Source: Cruorifilaria tuberocauda (lineage: Eukaryota > Nematoda > Chromadorea > Rhabditida > Onchocercidae). From it: a stretch of DNA of 33,792 nucleotides. Below, in pieces: positions 24,730-33,792 of the stretch (position 1 is the first letter of the stretch; each line of letters begins with the position of its first letter). The notes beneath the pieces are model-generated. The model was not told the origin of the DNA. It saw only the letters and a list, made by a program, of their open reading frames with translations, and made no database searches. Both the position numbers and the translations under genes were made by a program. Location: positions 1 through 33,792 of the forward strand of contig JABVXU010000578.1 of assembly GCA_013365365.1 (NCBI GenBank), read 5' to 3'.

Positions 24730-27700
24730 ATGTTGGTTCCATGCGATACTAAAAGTCTTCCGGCAAAGCTTTGTGTTCGTGTGATATCAGCGCGAGGGTT
24801 GCCTGTCATGGATAAGTTCAATGTCACTACAGATGCTTTTGTTGAAGTCCATTTCGATAATGAGGTTGAGGATTTTTCCATCATTTTCTTGCTAGGATGA
24901 ATTTTTATTCAGTAATCTCCCCCTTAAATGTCAAATATTCATTACAAAGTGCAAGAACTTAGTTAAAGTGGTATTCGAGACATGGTATTCATGGTATTCA
25001 AGAGAATGTCTACGACTGCATTTTATCTAATGAAGATTAAATGTTACATCAATAGTTCAAATTGATTTATTTAAACAAATTTCGTTAACTTCTTTTGACA
25101 GATCTGTACTCGAGTAGTCATCTTTAATCGAATGACATGCGTTGAATAACTTAAGAGCTTTTTTATAGATTTACAAAACTGATGTATGTAACAGAAGTTT
25201 GTCACCGGTATGGAATTCTGATGTATTTGTTTTTGAAACGGATGAACAACGTTTATTTGATAATCCGATCCAGTTTCGGTGAGCCATCATGAATATGAAC
25301 TCGTAGAGTGAATAATTGAAATCTCAATCTTTCCAGTGAACTGATTCGATTACTTTTTAGTGGATTTAATTTTAATGAATGCTTTAAATTAGGGTAATGG
25401 ATTATGACACGTATAGTGCGAATGATGCTATCGGGCGTGTATTCTACGATGCCAATTTGTTGGTTTCTAAAATACGATGCAGCAAAACTGATAATTATAG
25501 CACGGAATTCACAAATTGGCTACCAATTTATGACTCAGTTTACGGTGAGTTTGTTCTCGCTTTTTTTAATCTTTAGTATAATTTTTTTGGAGTTTTCTGA
25601 AGTTGTATTTCATATGATTTATTCTTGGGTTCTGTTTGCAGGAATAAGAGGTGAAATTCAAGTATCTATCTCGCTTAAGTTGCCGTTATCAAATGACTGC
25701 GGATATGTACGTATACTTTCAGGTAGAATATATGCGAAGTATATCATATTTAGATTTAACTTTAAAACAATGTTAATTTTACGAAAACATTTTATGGATG
25801 ATTATTACCGCTCTATATTCGTCCTCTTGCTTATTCATTGCTCTGCTGAACTTTTTAAAATTAGATTTGGAATTCCTCTTTTGAAGATATTTTTACTAAA
25901 CCTTTTAACGTTCTATAAATGATACTAGTGGGGACGATGTTTGTTAAAAATTATATAGGCAAGCTAGCATTTGTTCCTTAATTTTGCTTGAATATATTTA
26001 TTTCTTTTTTATACTAGAATATGTATTTTTACATATAATATTTTTATACTTATACCGAAGCATCGATAGAATTTAAGCCAGCACCATCTCAACATTTTCA
26101 ATCAACGATATTATTGGATTGGTTTCCGACATTGCCATAGTGACGGATCCGGAGTATGAATGGATTGACCGAATCCGTTCTCCACGTGCTTCTAATGAGG
26201 CCCGACAAAGCATAATTCGGAAATCGCTGCGCGAATTAGCTAGGAATATTGCACAGAAAGCGCATTCTCTTGGGTCGAATGCAGTGCTTGGGTAAAAAAT
26301 TAATTTTAATTCCAATCATGGAATATTTATATACTAATGTGGTTAAAAAAATGTATCAAAAATGGTCCTTATGTTATCTATTTACTTAAGGTATCATGAA
26401 TTTGTCGATGTAGAAGGTGATGCTACCGAACTGATTACCTTTCGAGCATTTGGAACAGCAGTTAGACTATCTCAAACTGTTGGGAAAGTTGCAGCTGCTG
26501 AAAGTATAGTGTATCATGTGTTGTCATTGAAGGTTTTACCGAACATATACAGTTATAAATATGGTTTTGTCGTGTGCGCTCGTTCCGCTCAAGTGCTGAC
26601 TGATGACAGTGATGCTGCTACAACTAGAAAAAAGTTTATTTTTTATTCGTGAGCGTTTTAACCAGAGATACTCCATTACTTTTCTAAATGATAACGATCA
26701 GGTATTATAGAAGTAGAAACGTTGGAAAGGATTTATGGAAGTCTTTTACAACCTTTACTGATTTGAACCAGTGATAGTTTAATAAAGGGATAAATTCTGA
26801 AAAAAGAAATAACGTTAAAAGTTTAAGCTGTTAATCTCTTTTCAAAGAGTCTTTATCAAACATTTGGTCATTCCCACGCATTGTGATTGAATATCGAATA
26901 AAAACTTCATTACTATTTCTCATCCTTTATTTCAGATGGTGGAACGACCTGAAGATCGAACTTATTCGTCAGGCATTAAGTTTACGCTGCAATTTAATTA
27001 TTGGCTACACTGAGCAAATTAGCATACATAGGAAAGTGGCACTATTGAGTTGTACCGGGACTGCCGTATCTGTGATTTCAGCAAGCAGTGAACATGTTCC
27101 ATATTGTACTAAGTTCCATGCTGCATGTTTCAGTGGTGTAGTATCGATCAATCGAAATATCAACGTGTGTTCCTGCTGCAAAATACGGTATATTTACTTT
27201 CTAAAACTTCCTCTTTACCATGATATCGTTCTTTGTAGATCTATGCTCTCCTTTTTATGTACTACTTTAATTTTCATTTGGTTATATGGCTATCAGTTAT
27301 TAATTATTTATTAAATTTGAAAGGAATTTTGAGTGTCTGTTTAATTAACATTATTAGTGTGTAGTATATCGGGAAAATTTTTTCGGTGCTTGCTCTTTTT
27401 TAGTGATGCACTTTGTCCTGATATCATCCTCAACAGTTGTTCATTACCTGCATCAGACTATTTGCATGGCACCGTTCGGCCAATACAAATTTATGTTAAG
27501 CGTGAAGTGAATTCATCAGAAAGCGACGATCAATTGGCTCATACTATTAGTCATGTAATTTTTTCAACAGGTTCTGTTTTTTCAACATCTCTGTTCAATT
27601 TCGAAAAGTGAAGTATACTTTTACTTCAGTCGCTACCATTTTTGGAACACGAACTTTACAATAAGTTGATGGAAGAAATACGGAACGGAAATACAAAATA

Positions 27701-29112
27701 CAATGCAGTTTTTGATTTGAAATCCATCTTGATTATCCAAGAAAGTGCTTTATTTGCTGTTATTACTGGGGTTTTATGTACCTTGAAGGCGCTACTGGTA
27801 GGTAGCAATTTTATGCTGTAAATTCCTCGAAATCTACTATTTGAAAGGTTATTACAGACAGTCCACATTGTGCAAATGTATCATACCGTCATTTTTAAAA
27901 AAATTCAGAATGACTGCAAACTTTTAAGTCAGTTTGTCAATTAGTTCATCTACTGGTCAGATTTCTAATTGTTCAACTATCATTTGCTTATTTCGAATCC
28001 TCATTTAAAAAAAAAGGAAAGGAATGCTGGACATTTTAATTGATCTTGCATTCAGAAAACCGATGGCCCTCATACGTTGAATCCTCTCGATTCTGTTCAT
28101 CAGAGTGACGACCTTTGGCTCACTTCACGAGTGGGACTGTTGGACGCGGCTCGTATTTTGCGTCCACCCAAATTTCCCGACAAAACTGGATTATATTTAC
28201 AGCCATTACATATCCGGTTGGTCTTCACATGCTGATTTCTATTTTATCATTAGCAATTATTTTTTTACTTATCTCTGTCAATTGCCATTTATTGTTCGAT
28301 GAGAAATAACATAGTTGTAGGTGTCAGGCTACCAATTTTCTCATGTACTTTTTCATATCTTTTTTATATCAGGACATAAGAAATTTTCTTTGTACTTACA
28401 AAAACGAATGGAATAGTACAGTTCATAAGTGCATAGTTATTTCTCCTCTTTGAAGAAAATTGAGACTTCTATGAAGAAAAGTGAATTAATATTAAAAGTT
28501 AATGTATGTGTGAATTTTAGGGAACATGCAAATGACTTCTCTGATGAGCTACCGGAATCAAATTGCAGGAAGGTAGTTAAATGTTTCCAGAAGAAAGTTA
28601 TTGATCGTGAGCGTTTAGCCAAAATGATTTTAGAACGCGAAGTAAGCTTACAGCTTGGTGCATTTGATGATATGAAATCGGCTACATGGTCGCCGAGCTC
28701 ATGTTCTGGTATCAAAATAAATAGTAGCTCGAACTTTAATATCAGTGCAAAATCTGCCAAATCTTCAATTACTCCGCAAAGGTAAGAACTGAATTTTAAT
28801 ACTTCTGTCTTTCTCCTATCAAAGTTGTAATTTGAGAATTTTAAATTGTAATTCCTTCGCCTTTCTTGAAGATATACTGGTGTTTTAATTCGTGAAGTGA
28901 CGAGAACAGTAGAAGATATCGATGATTTGGATACATTTTTGGACGAAGCTTTACGTGACTTATTAAGCTTAGCAACTAGCAGTGCAGAAACTCTTGGTGT
29001 CAAATCATTTTCTCTTTTCAAAGTACCTTCTGTGAATCTTTCGATCTCCCGTGATCAGGCATCAATCTTATTATTTGTAACTACCGATTATGATTATCTA
29101 GTCAATTTGTAA
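24730..29112 (+). CDS. C2CD5: C2CD5/CDP138-like C2-domain protein, 12 exons
   Basis: Exons 24730-24864, 25169-25278, 25393-25544, 25642-25710, 26078-26291, 26391-26648, 26936-27187, 27404-27554, 27630-27797, 28056-28216, 28521-28781 and 28872-29112 join in phase to 723 codons plus TAA. The N-terminal C2 domain (about 13-130) has LPVMD, TDAFVEVHF and VMDYDTYSANDAIGRV; Asp28, Asp35, Asp85, Asp87 and Asp93 sit where calcium ligands are expected. Then come the family words DPEYEWIDRIRSPRASNEAR (about 180-199), FGTAVRL, WWNDLKIELIRQA, IIGYTEQISI, a Cys-rich patch ending CSCC, and LPFLEHELYNKLM. The last exon (IREVTRTVED onward) resembles the end of human C2CD5. In mammals C2CD5 is an Akt substrate that aids GLUT4 vesicle fusion. 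The protein is shorter than my recollection of the human one (near 1,000 residues); linkers are reduced. Exon 4's donor (GTATAC) and exon 6's donor are the least certain. The start is the first in-frame ATG. Confidence 0.85.
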
Positions 29113-29754
29113 AATTGTATTAACGCCAAGCAATAATTCAGAAGATAAAGGAATTTCGATTTTCTAGTCATGTGAGATTTACAACTATAAATCTGTATAA
29201 AAATTGATTAATTACAATTACACCTATTAGCTTTAGTTGGTCGTGCCTATCGTTCATTTTTTCACTCATCACGAGAAATGCAAAGCTTTCTTTGATAAGA
29301 CCACGCACAAAATTCACGTTTGAAAATTTATTCAAAATTCATATAAAATAGTTATGTGTTACCCGTACAATTTAATTCGATAACAAATATTCCAATTAAA
29401 TTATGTAAAATGCTAATTAAAAATACCAAAGCTGGATGTTATTTCTTCAGTAGATCGGGTGTGCGCATGAATTATTGCATTTGTTGCATTTTGTTGCACA
29501 AGCCTGAAATGAATTTATTGTATCAAAGGCGTTGCTTTCGTTGACTAACTTACTGTCAAACAACTTCTTAAAGAAACCCTTCCGAAAAACATATCTAATA
29601 AGTGCAATAATACATCTCGAAGTTAAACTCGCTGCACATTCCTCTGTGCCCTTACTTTGAATGCACTGATTCGATATCTGCTAGAATCCTAATCACATTC
29701 TGAAAACACGAAATGTATTAGACATTCATATCATTTGCAAAATTTGAATATATT

Positions 29755-29760
29755 AATAAA
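29755..29760 (+). terminator. Candidate polyadenylation signal for the C2CD5-like gene
   Basis: Canonical AATAAA 643 nt after the TAA stop, the first found downstream on this strand. A nearer variant hexamer cannot be excluded. Confidence 0.35.
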
Positions 29761-30045
29761 ACAAATTCAAATAAATAGGTATTGATGATGCATAACTAGT
29801 TTCGACTTACGTCTGCCAACTAAAGCGTTTTCCTTCATAAAAGTCATCATAATTGCACAAGAAAAAAAAGGCAAATTGATTTCTTCCTTTCAATCATACG
29901 AGGTTATGAAATGAGGGAATTAAAACTTCCTTAATATTTGAGAATCCACAATCGCTTCACACAACAAACAACCATACCTTGAGTGGAATTATTAGATCAC
30001 ATGCAATGCAATTTATAATAAACAAATAGAAATTCGAAAACCTAC

Positions 30046-30100
30046 CAGTAACTTTATGATCCGATTCTAAATGTATATCACATCGGATTCAGAACCATAT
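30046..30100 (-). other. Exon-like 55-nt block containing a 7-bp hairpin
   Basis: On the minus strand it is bounded by an AATCAG acceptor and a GTAGGT donor, and contains the pair ATCCGAT/ATCGGAT (30059-30065 with 30082-30088). It could be a further, more 3' exon of the hairpin-exon locus to its right, or chance. Confidence 0.25.
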
Positions 30101-31416
30101 CTGATTATTACTAAAATTCATGCAAAACCATGCAAAAGAAATAAGTGAAATAAAAGCTCTGTTTCATCATATCCCAAATAAAGATAATTAAGTTGATAGT
30201 GCCCGAAAAAGGCTTCCCTTCAACATTCATTTCACAGCAATATTAGCATATTAGTAGTACCAAAAATGTTCAATGACTTCTAGAATTTGATTTTAGCAAC
30301 AAGGCCTGTGTGCGTTTCTCACTTATCCCTGTTTTATGCTGAAATATGTTTACATTCCCGTTACATAATTGACAAGTAAATTTCTTTTCCTGGATTCATG
30401 AATATAATCAAATTTGTATTTTTGTTGAATGATATGTCTTTTACATGTTCTTATTTCACTATATTGAATAAACGATGATCATGGATGGAAAAAAATGATC
30501 GAAATTTCATTCCCCAACTGATATTTCAAATGTTTCCTGGTAAATCCTCCTCCATTATTTCGTCAATCACTTGAATTTTTTAAAGATTGAGGAATTTTGG
30601 CAAATTATGAAACAATCAATCTTCCCTGTCATAATATTTATCGTTAACAGAAATCATTACCAAAATATGTTCTGCTCTTAATGTTTTGATTAATGAAAAT
30701 GCATAACGATAGGAATTCGGTTATTGCAGGAGAGGGAAGGGAGAGGATAACGTTAATCAACTGTTACGTTCATCATTATGATTGAACATTTTAAAAACTA
30801 ATAACTTCACATCCATTTTCCGAGTAATTCACCAAAATTTCAATAAGCGTCTAATCCAGATGTCAAAGTCAACTTTTATGACATTGCTCCTACTTGTATG
30901 CTACCTTGAAAGGTAGGTCAAATAGAAATACATCGCCTTAGAGAAATTCTGTTTGAAAATTTGATTGTTCTTGAAATTTTCAGGATACACATAAGGATTG
31001 ACTGATAATCTACCTGACTGAACAGGACACAAGATAATCTGCTAACAAAGCAATTGACAAATTTTATTAGCACCATTAAAATCTAGATTAATTTCACATA
31101 ACAATATAATTGAGAATTGTTGTTGACCATCTAGCACTCCAAATCCTCGATACAATCAGCAACTGTTGATGATCGGCATATCCAGGGTTCGAGCTTGGTG
31201 GTACCATTTCGTGTAATCCTCCCTTTGAATCAGTAGCCTGAAACATATACTCACATCGGATATCATTCTTGCAAAATTGTTATATACTCTACTTCTCACC
31301 AATTTTATTCATTTATTAAGCAAGCTATTCGTGATTTAAAAATAATTAGTTTAGTTTGAGATTTCATAGCAAGATACTTTTTAACCATATCTCTACAGTT
31401 GGAAAAGTAAACTTAC

Positions 31417-31522
31417 GGCATAATTCCCCTACTCCTGGATAGTTGGCGGCACTTCCGCTATTCTCAACATTGTAGTAGAACCAGTTGATCCTGGTTCCAC
31501 TAATCGTAGTTAAATCGCCATT
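31417..31522 (-). other. 106-nt exon-like block with a 12-bp stem
   Basis: Bounded by acceptor TTTTAG and donor GTAAG on the minus strand. The main hairpin is 31473-31502: plus-strand arm TAGTAGAACCAG pairs with CTGGTTCCACTA around a 6-nt loop, with 11 Watson-Crick pairs and one A.C that becomes U.G on the minus strand. A second hairpin pairs GTTGGCGG (31442-31449) with CCGC at 31455-31458 and CAAC at 31465-31468, with a bulge. One frame is open throughout (35 codons, reading INWFYYNVENSG), but the preceding block does not feed into it. Confidence 0.5.
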
Positions 31523-31875
31523 CTAAAACATATTAGTTACAGTAACAACTAATTTTTAGTCTTTATAATGAGTATACTATTGATATCTCCATCATTAACC
31601 TGCGTGAAAGATCTACCACGTACCCAAATATTCAATGTACATATAAAATGAAGTTTTTGCGTATTTTCTGACAAAAAAAAAGAAAGATAGCAATTACTTG
31701 CAAGCTTGACTATACATTGTAGAAATGCAAGTCATCACAACAAATAAGTTGTAAATCAAAAATATCATACATTAGGAAAACTATCTAATTCACTTGAAGA
31801 ATTCTCCCAATAATTATTAAAAATTTTCATTTGCCACTTTTAAATTTCGCTTCCTAAGCTCTATTAATTTCTCAC

Positions 31876-32006
31876 CTGGCAGGAAAAGGTTGATTGCAAT
31901 CCTCTTCCCTTCATCGCTCTTGAATACGTCCTTCAATCTGCGACATTCGCACCTCACTTCGGGCACCAAAACTGAATATGCAGCTTCAGTGCTGCGACCG
32001 CTGCGC
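31876..32006 (-). other. 131-nt exon-like block with several hairpins
   Basis: Bounded by TTATAG and GTGAG on the minus strand. Hairpins: 31882-31908 (GGAAAAGG against CCTCTTCC, then TTG/CAA, a 4-nt loop, one bulge and one A.C that is U.G on the minus strand); 31920-31936 (TTGAA/TTCAA); 31939-31951 (TGCGA/TCGCA); 31971-31990 (ACTGAA/TTCAGT). One frame is open over its length (CRRLKDVFKSDEGKR), but the frame delivered by the 200-nt block meets a stop after 16 codons. Confidence 0.5.
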
Positions 32007-32464
32007 CTATAACAACAAAAAGTTTATAACGAAAAGAAATAACTTTTCTTCATTTCCTGTAGTTGAAATTTGACAGACTCTCTTATCGGTTATTCACTGA
32101 CAAAAATATGTATCAGTTATCTATTCCAACATTATTGCAATGTTGGCAAAGTTGTAATCTACTTTCATTTAATGACATAAAAATTAGTCCAACTATTACC
32201 GAGTTCATCATATAGAAATACAAGAGATAAATTGAATGAGAAATCATGGATAAAGAGGTGGGAAATCAATAAAACATACAAAAAATAATGGAAGAGTAAC
32301 CATCATATCATATTTTTACAATCAATCGCATCTTTCAGCTTTGATTAGCAATAATAAATAAACGTCATGTGCTCAACAGCGTCCCAAAGTTTATGTAATT
32401 TACCCTGCCTCTACGAACTTGAAAATTCCTTAAACAATTACTAGCTTTACAAATGTAAACATAC

Positions 32465-32664
32465 CAGCCCTATTAAATTCATTGATGCGGCTGCCATGGA
32501 AGGCAGCCTCTATTTCCGGGGCAACCCCTCTGCCGAGGAGTTGACCCGGAATAGCTGCAGCATCATAGCTGCAGCTGGTAGAGGGAGAGGACCTATTCAC
32601 CTCTCCCTCGCCGAGATCGACCCTCTCGGCCTCCTCATGATCCATTCTTGATTTCATTCTCGAT
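32465..32664 (-). other. 200-nt exon-like block tiled with five hairpins
   Basis: Bounded by TTTTCAG and GTATGT on the minus strand. From 32489 to 32630 nearly every base falls in an inverted repeat: 32489-32508 (GGCTGCC/GGCAGCC); 32510-32554 (18 Watson-Crick pairs, one bulge, one mismatch, one C.A that is G.U on the minus strand, 4-nt loop TGCC); 32553-32576 (AGCTGCAGC/GCTGCAGCT); 32581-32609 (GAGGGAGAGG/CCTCTCCCTC); 32610-32630 (GCCGAGA/TCTCGGC). It is far more GC-rich than its flanks. One frame is open (MDHEEAERVDLGEGEVNRSS), so coding use is possible, but codon pressure alone would not create these repeats. Confidence 0.6.
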
Positions 32665-32937
32665 CTGAAAATAACCCCCACTGAGAAACAAAAAAATTTC
32701 TTTATAATATTGGTAGAATTGAAATCCACTTCCAACTAATGACATAAAAATCCTTCCAGTTATTAACAAGTTCTGAACGAAAATTTAATCTGATCTTCCT
32801 CTACTACTATTCTGGCATTAAACCATTAAATATAAACCACTTTTCTCCTTTTTTACAATGAACTAAGTGTTTTAATGAGATAATTACACAAAATAAAGAT
32901 TAAAAAACTCAAATCAATATGAAACTTCACTACTTAC

Positions 32938-32977
32938 AGATCAGCGAACACTGATCTGGTCGTTGTGCAGCAACGAC
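32938..32977 (-). other. Tandem mini-exon A: 40 nt, two abutting hairpins
   Basis: Minus-strand acceptor CAG and donor GTAAGT. GGTCGTTG/CAACGACC (32958-32965 with 32971-32978, 5-nt loop) takes in the final G of the acceptor. It abuts AGATCAGCG/CACTGATCT (32938-32946 with 32949-32957), which ends exactly at the donor. The single C.A mismatch in the second stem is G.U on the minus strand. A 2-nt loop is too tight, so the innermost pair probably opens. Confidence 0.55.
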
Positions 32978-33315
32978 CTGAAACAAATTCATTATATTAA
33001 AGTGTTACGTTTAATGGAAACGTCGACCCTAGATCATACATTAGCGGGCTTATAGCAGTGAAAAGCTCATGCTGAAGAACTTCTATCTCTTCCCTTCCCT
33101 TTTCCGGATTTTCAAAACTTTCCTTCCTACTTCATCCTTCTTTCTAACTCACTGGTTTAATTTCCTTTTTTTTTAAATGGATTGAGTGTTTTAATGAGAT
33201 ATTTACACAAAATAAACAAAAATAAAACATACAAAATAAAGATTAAAAAATTTCAAATCAATACGAAGCTTCACTAGTAGTACCCATTTGTAAGTTAAAT
33301 ATTGCAAAAACTTAC

Positions 33316-33352
33316 CGGAGGTGGTCGCTGATTTCGTTGTTTTGACAGCGAC
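33316..33352 (-). other. Tandem mini-exon B: 37 nt, one hairpin with a compensatory change
   Basis: Same position in its unit as copies A and C, with acceptor TTTAG and donor GTAAGT. GGTCGCTG/CAGCGACC (33323-33330 with 33346-33353) is perfect; relative to A and C, one T-A pair has become C-G on both arms. The loop is 15 nt rather than 5, and the second hairpin is absent. Confidence 0.55.
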
Positions 33353-33701
33353 CTAAAAAAAATTCATCATACAAAAGTGTTGCAATTAATGAAAGAAACA
33401 TCGACGCTAGATCATACATTAGCGGGATTATAGCAGTGAAAAGCTCATGCTGAAGAACTCCTATCTCTTCCCCTCCCTTACCGAATTTTCAGAACTTCCC
33501 TTTATCTTTTATTCTTCTTCCTAACTCCCTGCAGGTTTATACCTCAAACAATAAACATAAATGTTTTTCACTCTTTTATGATGAACTAAGTATTTTAATG
33601 AGATATCTATGCAGAATAAAGATTCAAGAATTTCATATGTTCAAGAATATGAACCTTAGCTGGTAGTACTTATTTTTAAGCTATGTAATGCAAAAACTTA
33701 C

Positions 33702-33743
33702 CGAGATCAGCGAACGCTGATCTGGTCGTTGTGCAGCAACGAC
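33702..33743 (-). other. Tandem mini-exon C: 42 nt, two abutting hairpins
   Basis: Acceptor TTTTAG and donor GTAAGT on the minus strand. AGATCAGCG/CGCTGATCT (33704-33712 with 33715-33723) is perfect and abuts GGTCGTTG/CAACGACC (33724-33731 with 33737-33744). It is nearly identical to copy A, apart from the paired position that is a wobble there and two extra bases before the donor. Confidence 0.55.
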
Positions 33744-33792
33744 CTAAAATAAATTCATTGTATAAAAGTGTTGCAATTAATGAAAGAAACAT

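Larger units (their letters stand above)
29113..31138. other. C2CD5-like 3' UTR and intergenic region
   Basis: No coding exon was recognised. It holds a candidate AATAAA at 29755, an exon-like hairpin block at 30046-30100 (minus) and a small palindrome, CTACCTT/AAGGTAG, near 30900. Confidence 0.5.
31139..33743 (-). ncRNA. Candidate spliced transcript with hairpin-tiled exons (incomplete at right edge)
   Basis: On the minus strand, blocks 33743-33702, 33352-33316, 32977-32938, 32664-32465, 32006-31876, 31522-31417 and a last block starting at 31237 are each preceded by an acceptor (TTTTAG, TTTTCAG, TTATAG or TTTCAG) and all but the last end at GTAAG, GTATGT or GTGAG. Implied introns are 179-458 nt. 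The first four can be read through in one frame, but then reading stops 16 codons into the 131-nt block. The fully open frames of the 131- and 106-nt blocks do not join each other. Most blocks are made largely of perfect or near-perfect inverted repeats. The last block is weaker: its best pair, near 31155-31170, would wobble on the plus strand instead. I do not recognise any protein. A structured long non-coding RNA, a source of small RNAs, or a fast-evolving coding gene with structured exons are all possible. Its upstream end lies outside the window. Confidence 0.45.
32866..33792 (-). repeat. Three tandem intron-exon units (about 320-400 bp), third cut by the window edge
   Basis: Units begin with AGTGTTTTAATGAGAT-like words at 32866, 33185 and 33589 and share the order: T-rich segment, AATAAAGATT, mini-exon, AAATTCATYATA-like word, AAAGTGTT. 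The first two also share a CTAGATCATACATTAGCGGG segment and AGCTCATGCTGAAGAAC. Older flanking similarity (AATGACATAAAAAT near 32171 and 32739) suggests that earlier introns arose the same way. Confidence 0.8.

Noticed and set aside
28437..29021. 194-codon open frame on the minus strand
   Set aside because: It lies antisense over two well-supported exons and an intron of the C2CD5-like gene and has no recognisable domain.
31130..33792. CRISPR array or bacterial repeat system as an explanation of the repeated hairpins
   Set aside because: Units are 320-400 bp with AT-rich introns, unevenly spaced, with eukaryotic splice signals and no short direct repeats with spacers.

Overview
The window is nuclear DNA of a nematode, most likely a filarial worm (Onchocercidae). 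It is AT-rich, genes are split by small to medium GT-AG introns with short T-rich TTTCAG/TTTTAG acceptors, and three proteins have clear nematode counterparts (CED-10/Rac, NUD-2/NudE, stum/SPEC3). The species call is inference. Exon models were assembled by hand from splice consensus, reading phase and recalled family similarity; no search was run.

Layout. 1-5279: AT-rich DNA with no gene seen, only a diverged direct repeat and a TTACGTAA palindrome. 5280-7992 (+): five-exon stum/SPEC3 membrane protein. 8000-17134: gene-poor stretch with a doubtful minus-strand membrane-protein fragment (9016-9534), a hairpin-rich island (10505-10679), a GATAATCGTAATC minisatellite (10920-11900), GA/CT microsatellites (12300-13064) and about 480 bp of alternating purine-pyrimidine DNA (13560-14038). 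17135-19492 (-): nud-2, seven coding exons, 284 codons. 21473-22877 (+): Rac GTPase, four exons, 192 codons. 24730-29112 (+): C2CD5-like C2-domain protein, twelve exons, 723 codons. Rac (cytoskeleton), NUD-2 (dynein/LIS1 cofactor) and C2CD5 (vesicle traffic) are all cell-biology genes, but spacing is too wide to claim an operon.

The most unusual part is 31139-33792. A series of exon-like blocks on the minus strand, each bounded by good splice signals, is built largely from back-to-back inverted repeats. Two tandem mini-exons of 40 and 42 nt each consist almost entirely of two adjoining hairpins. A third copy keeps the same 8-bp stem through a compensatory base-pair change while its loop differs. 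A 200-nt block holds five hairpins end to end, including a 45-nt one with 18 Watson-Crick pairs. In the strongest hairpins, mismatches that are A.C read on the plus strand become G.U wobbles read on the minus strand, which fits selection on a minus-strand RNA. Open reading frames of successive blocks do not join cleanly. I read this as a candidate structured, spliced, possibly non-coding transcript, or a gene with strongly structured exons, made by tandem duplication of intron-exon units and running off the right edge. I do not recognise it.
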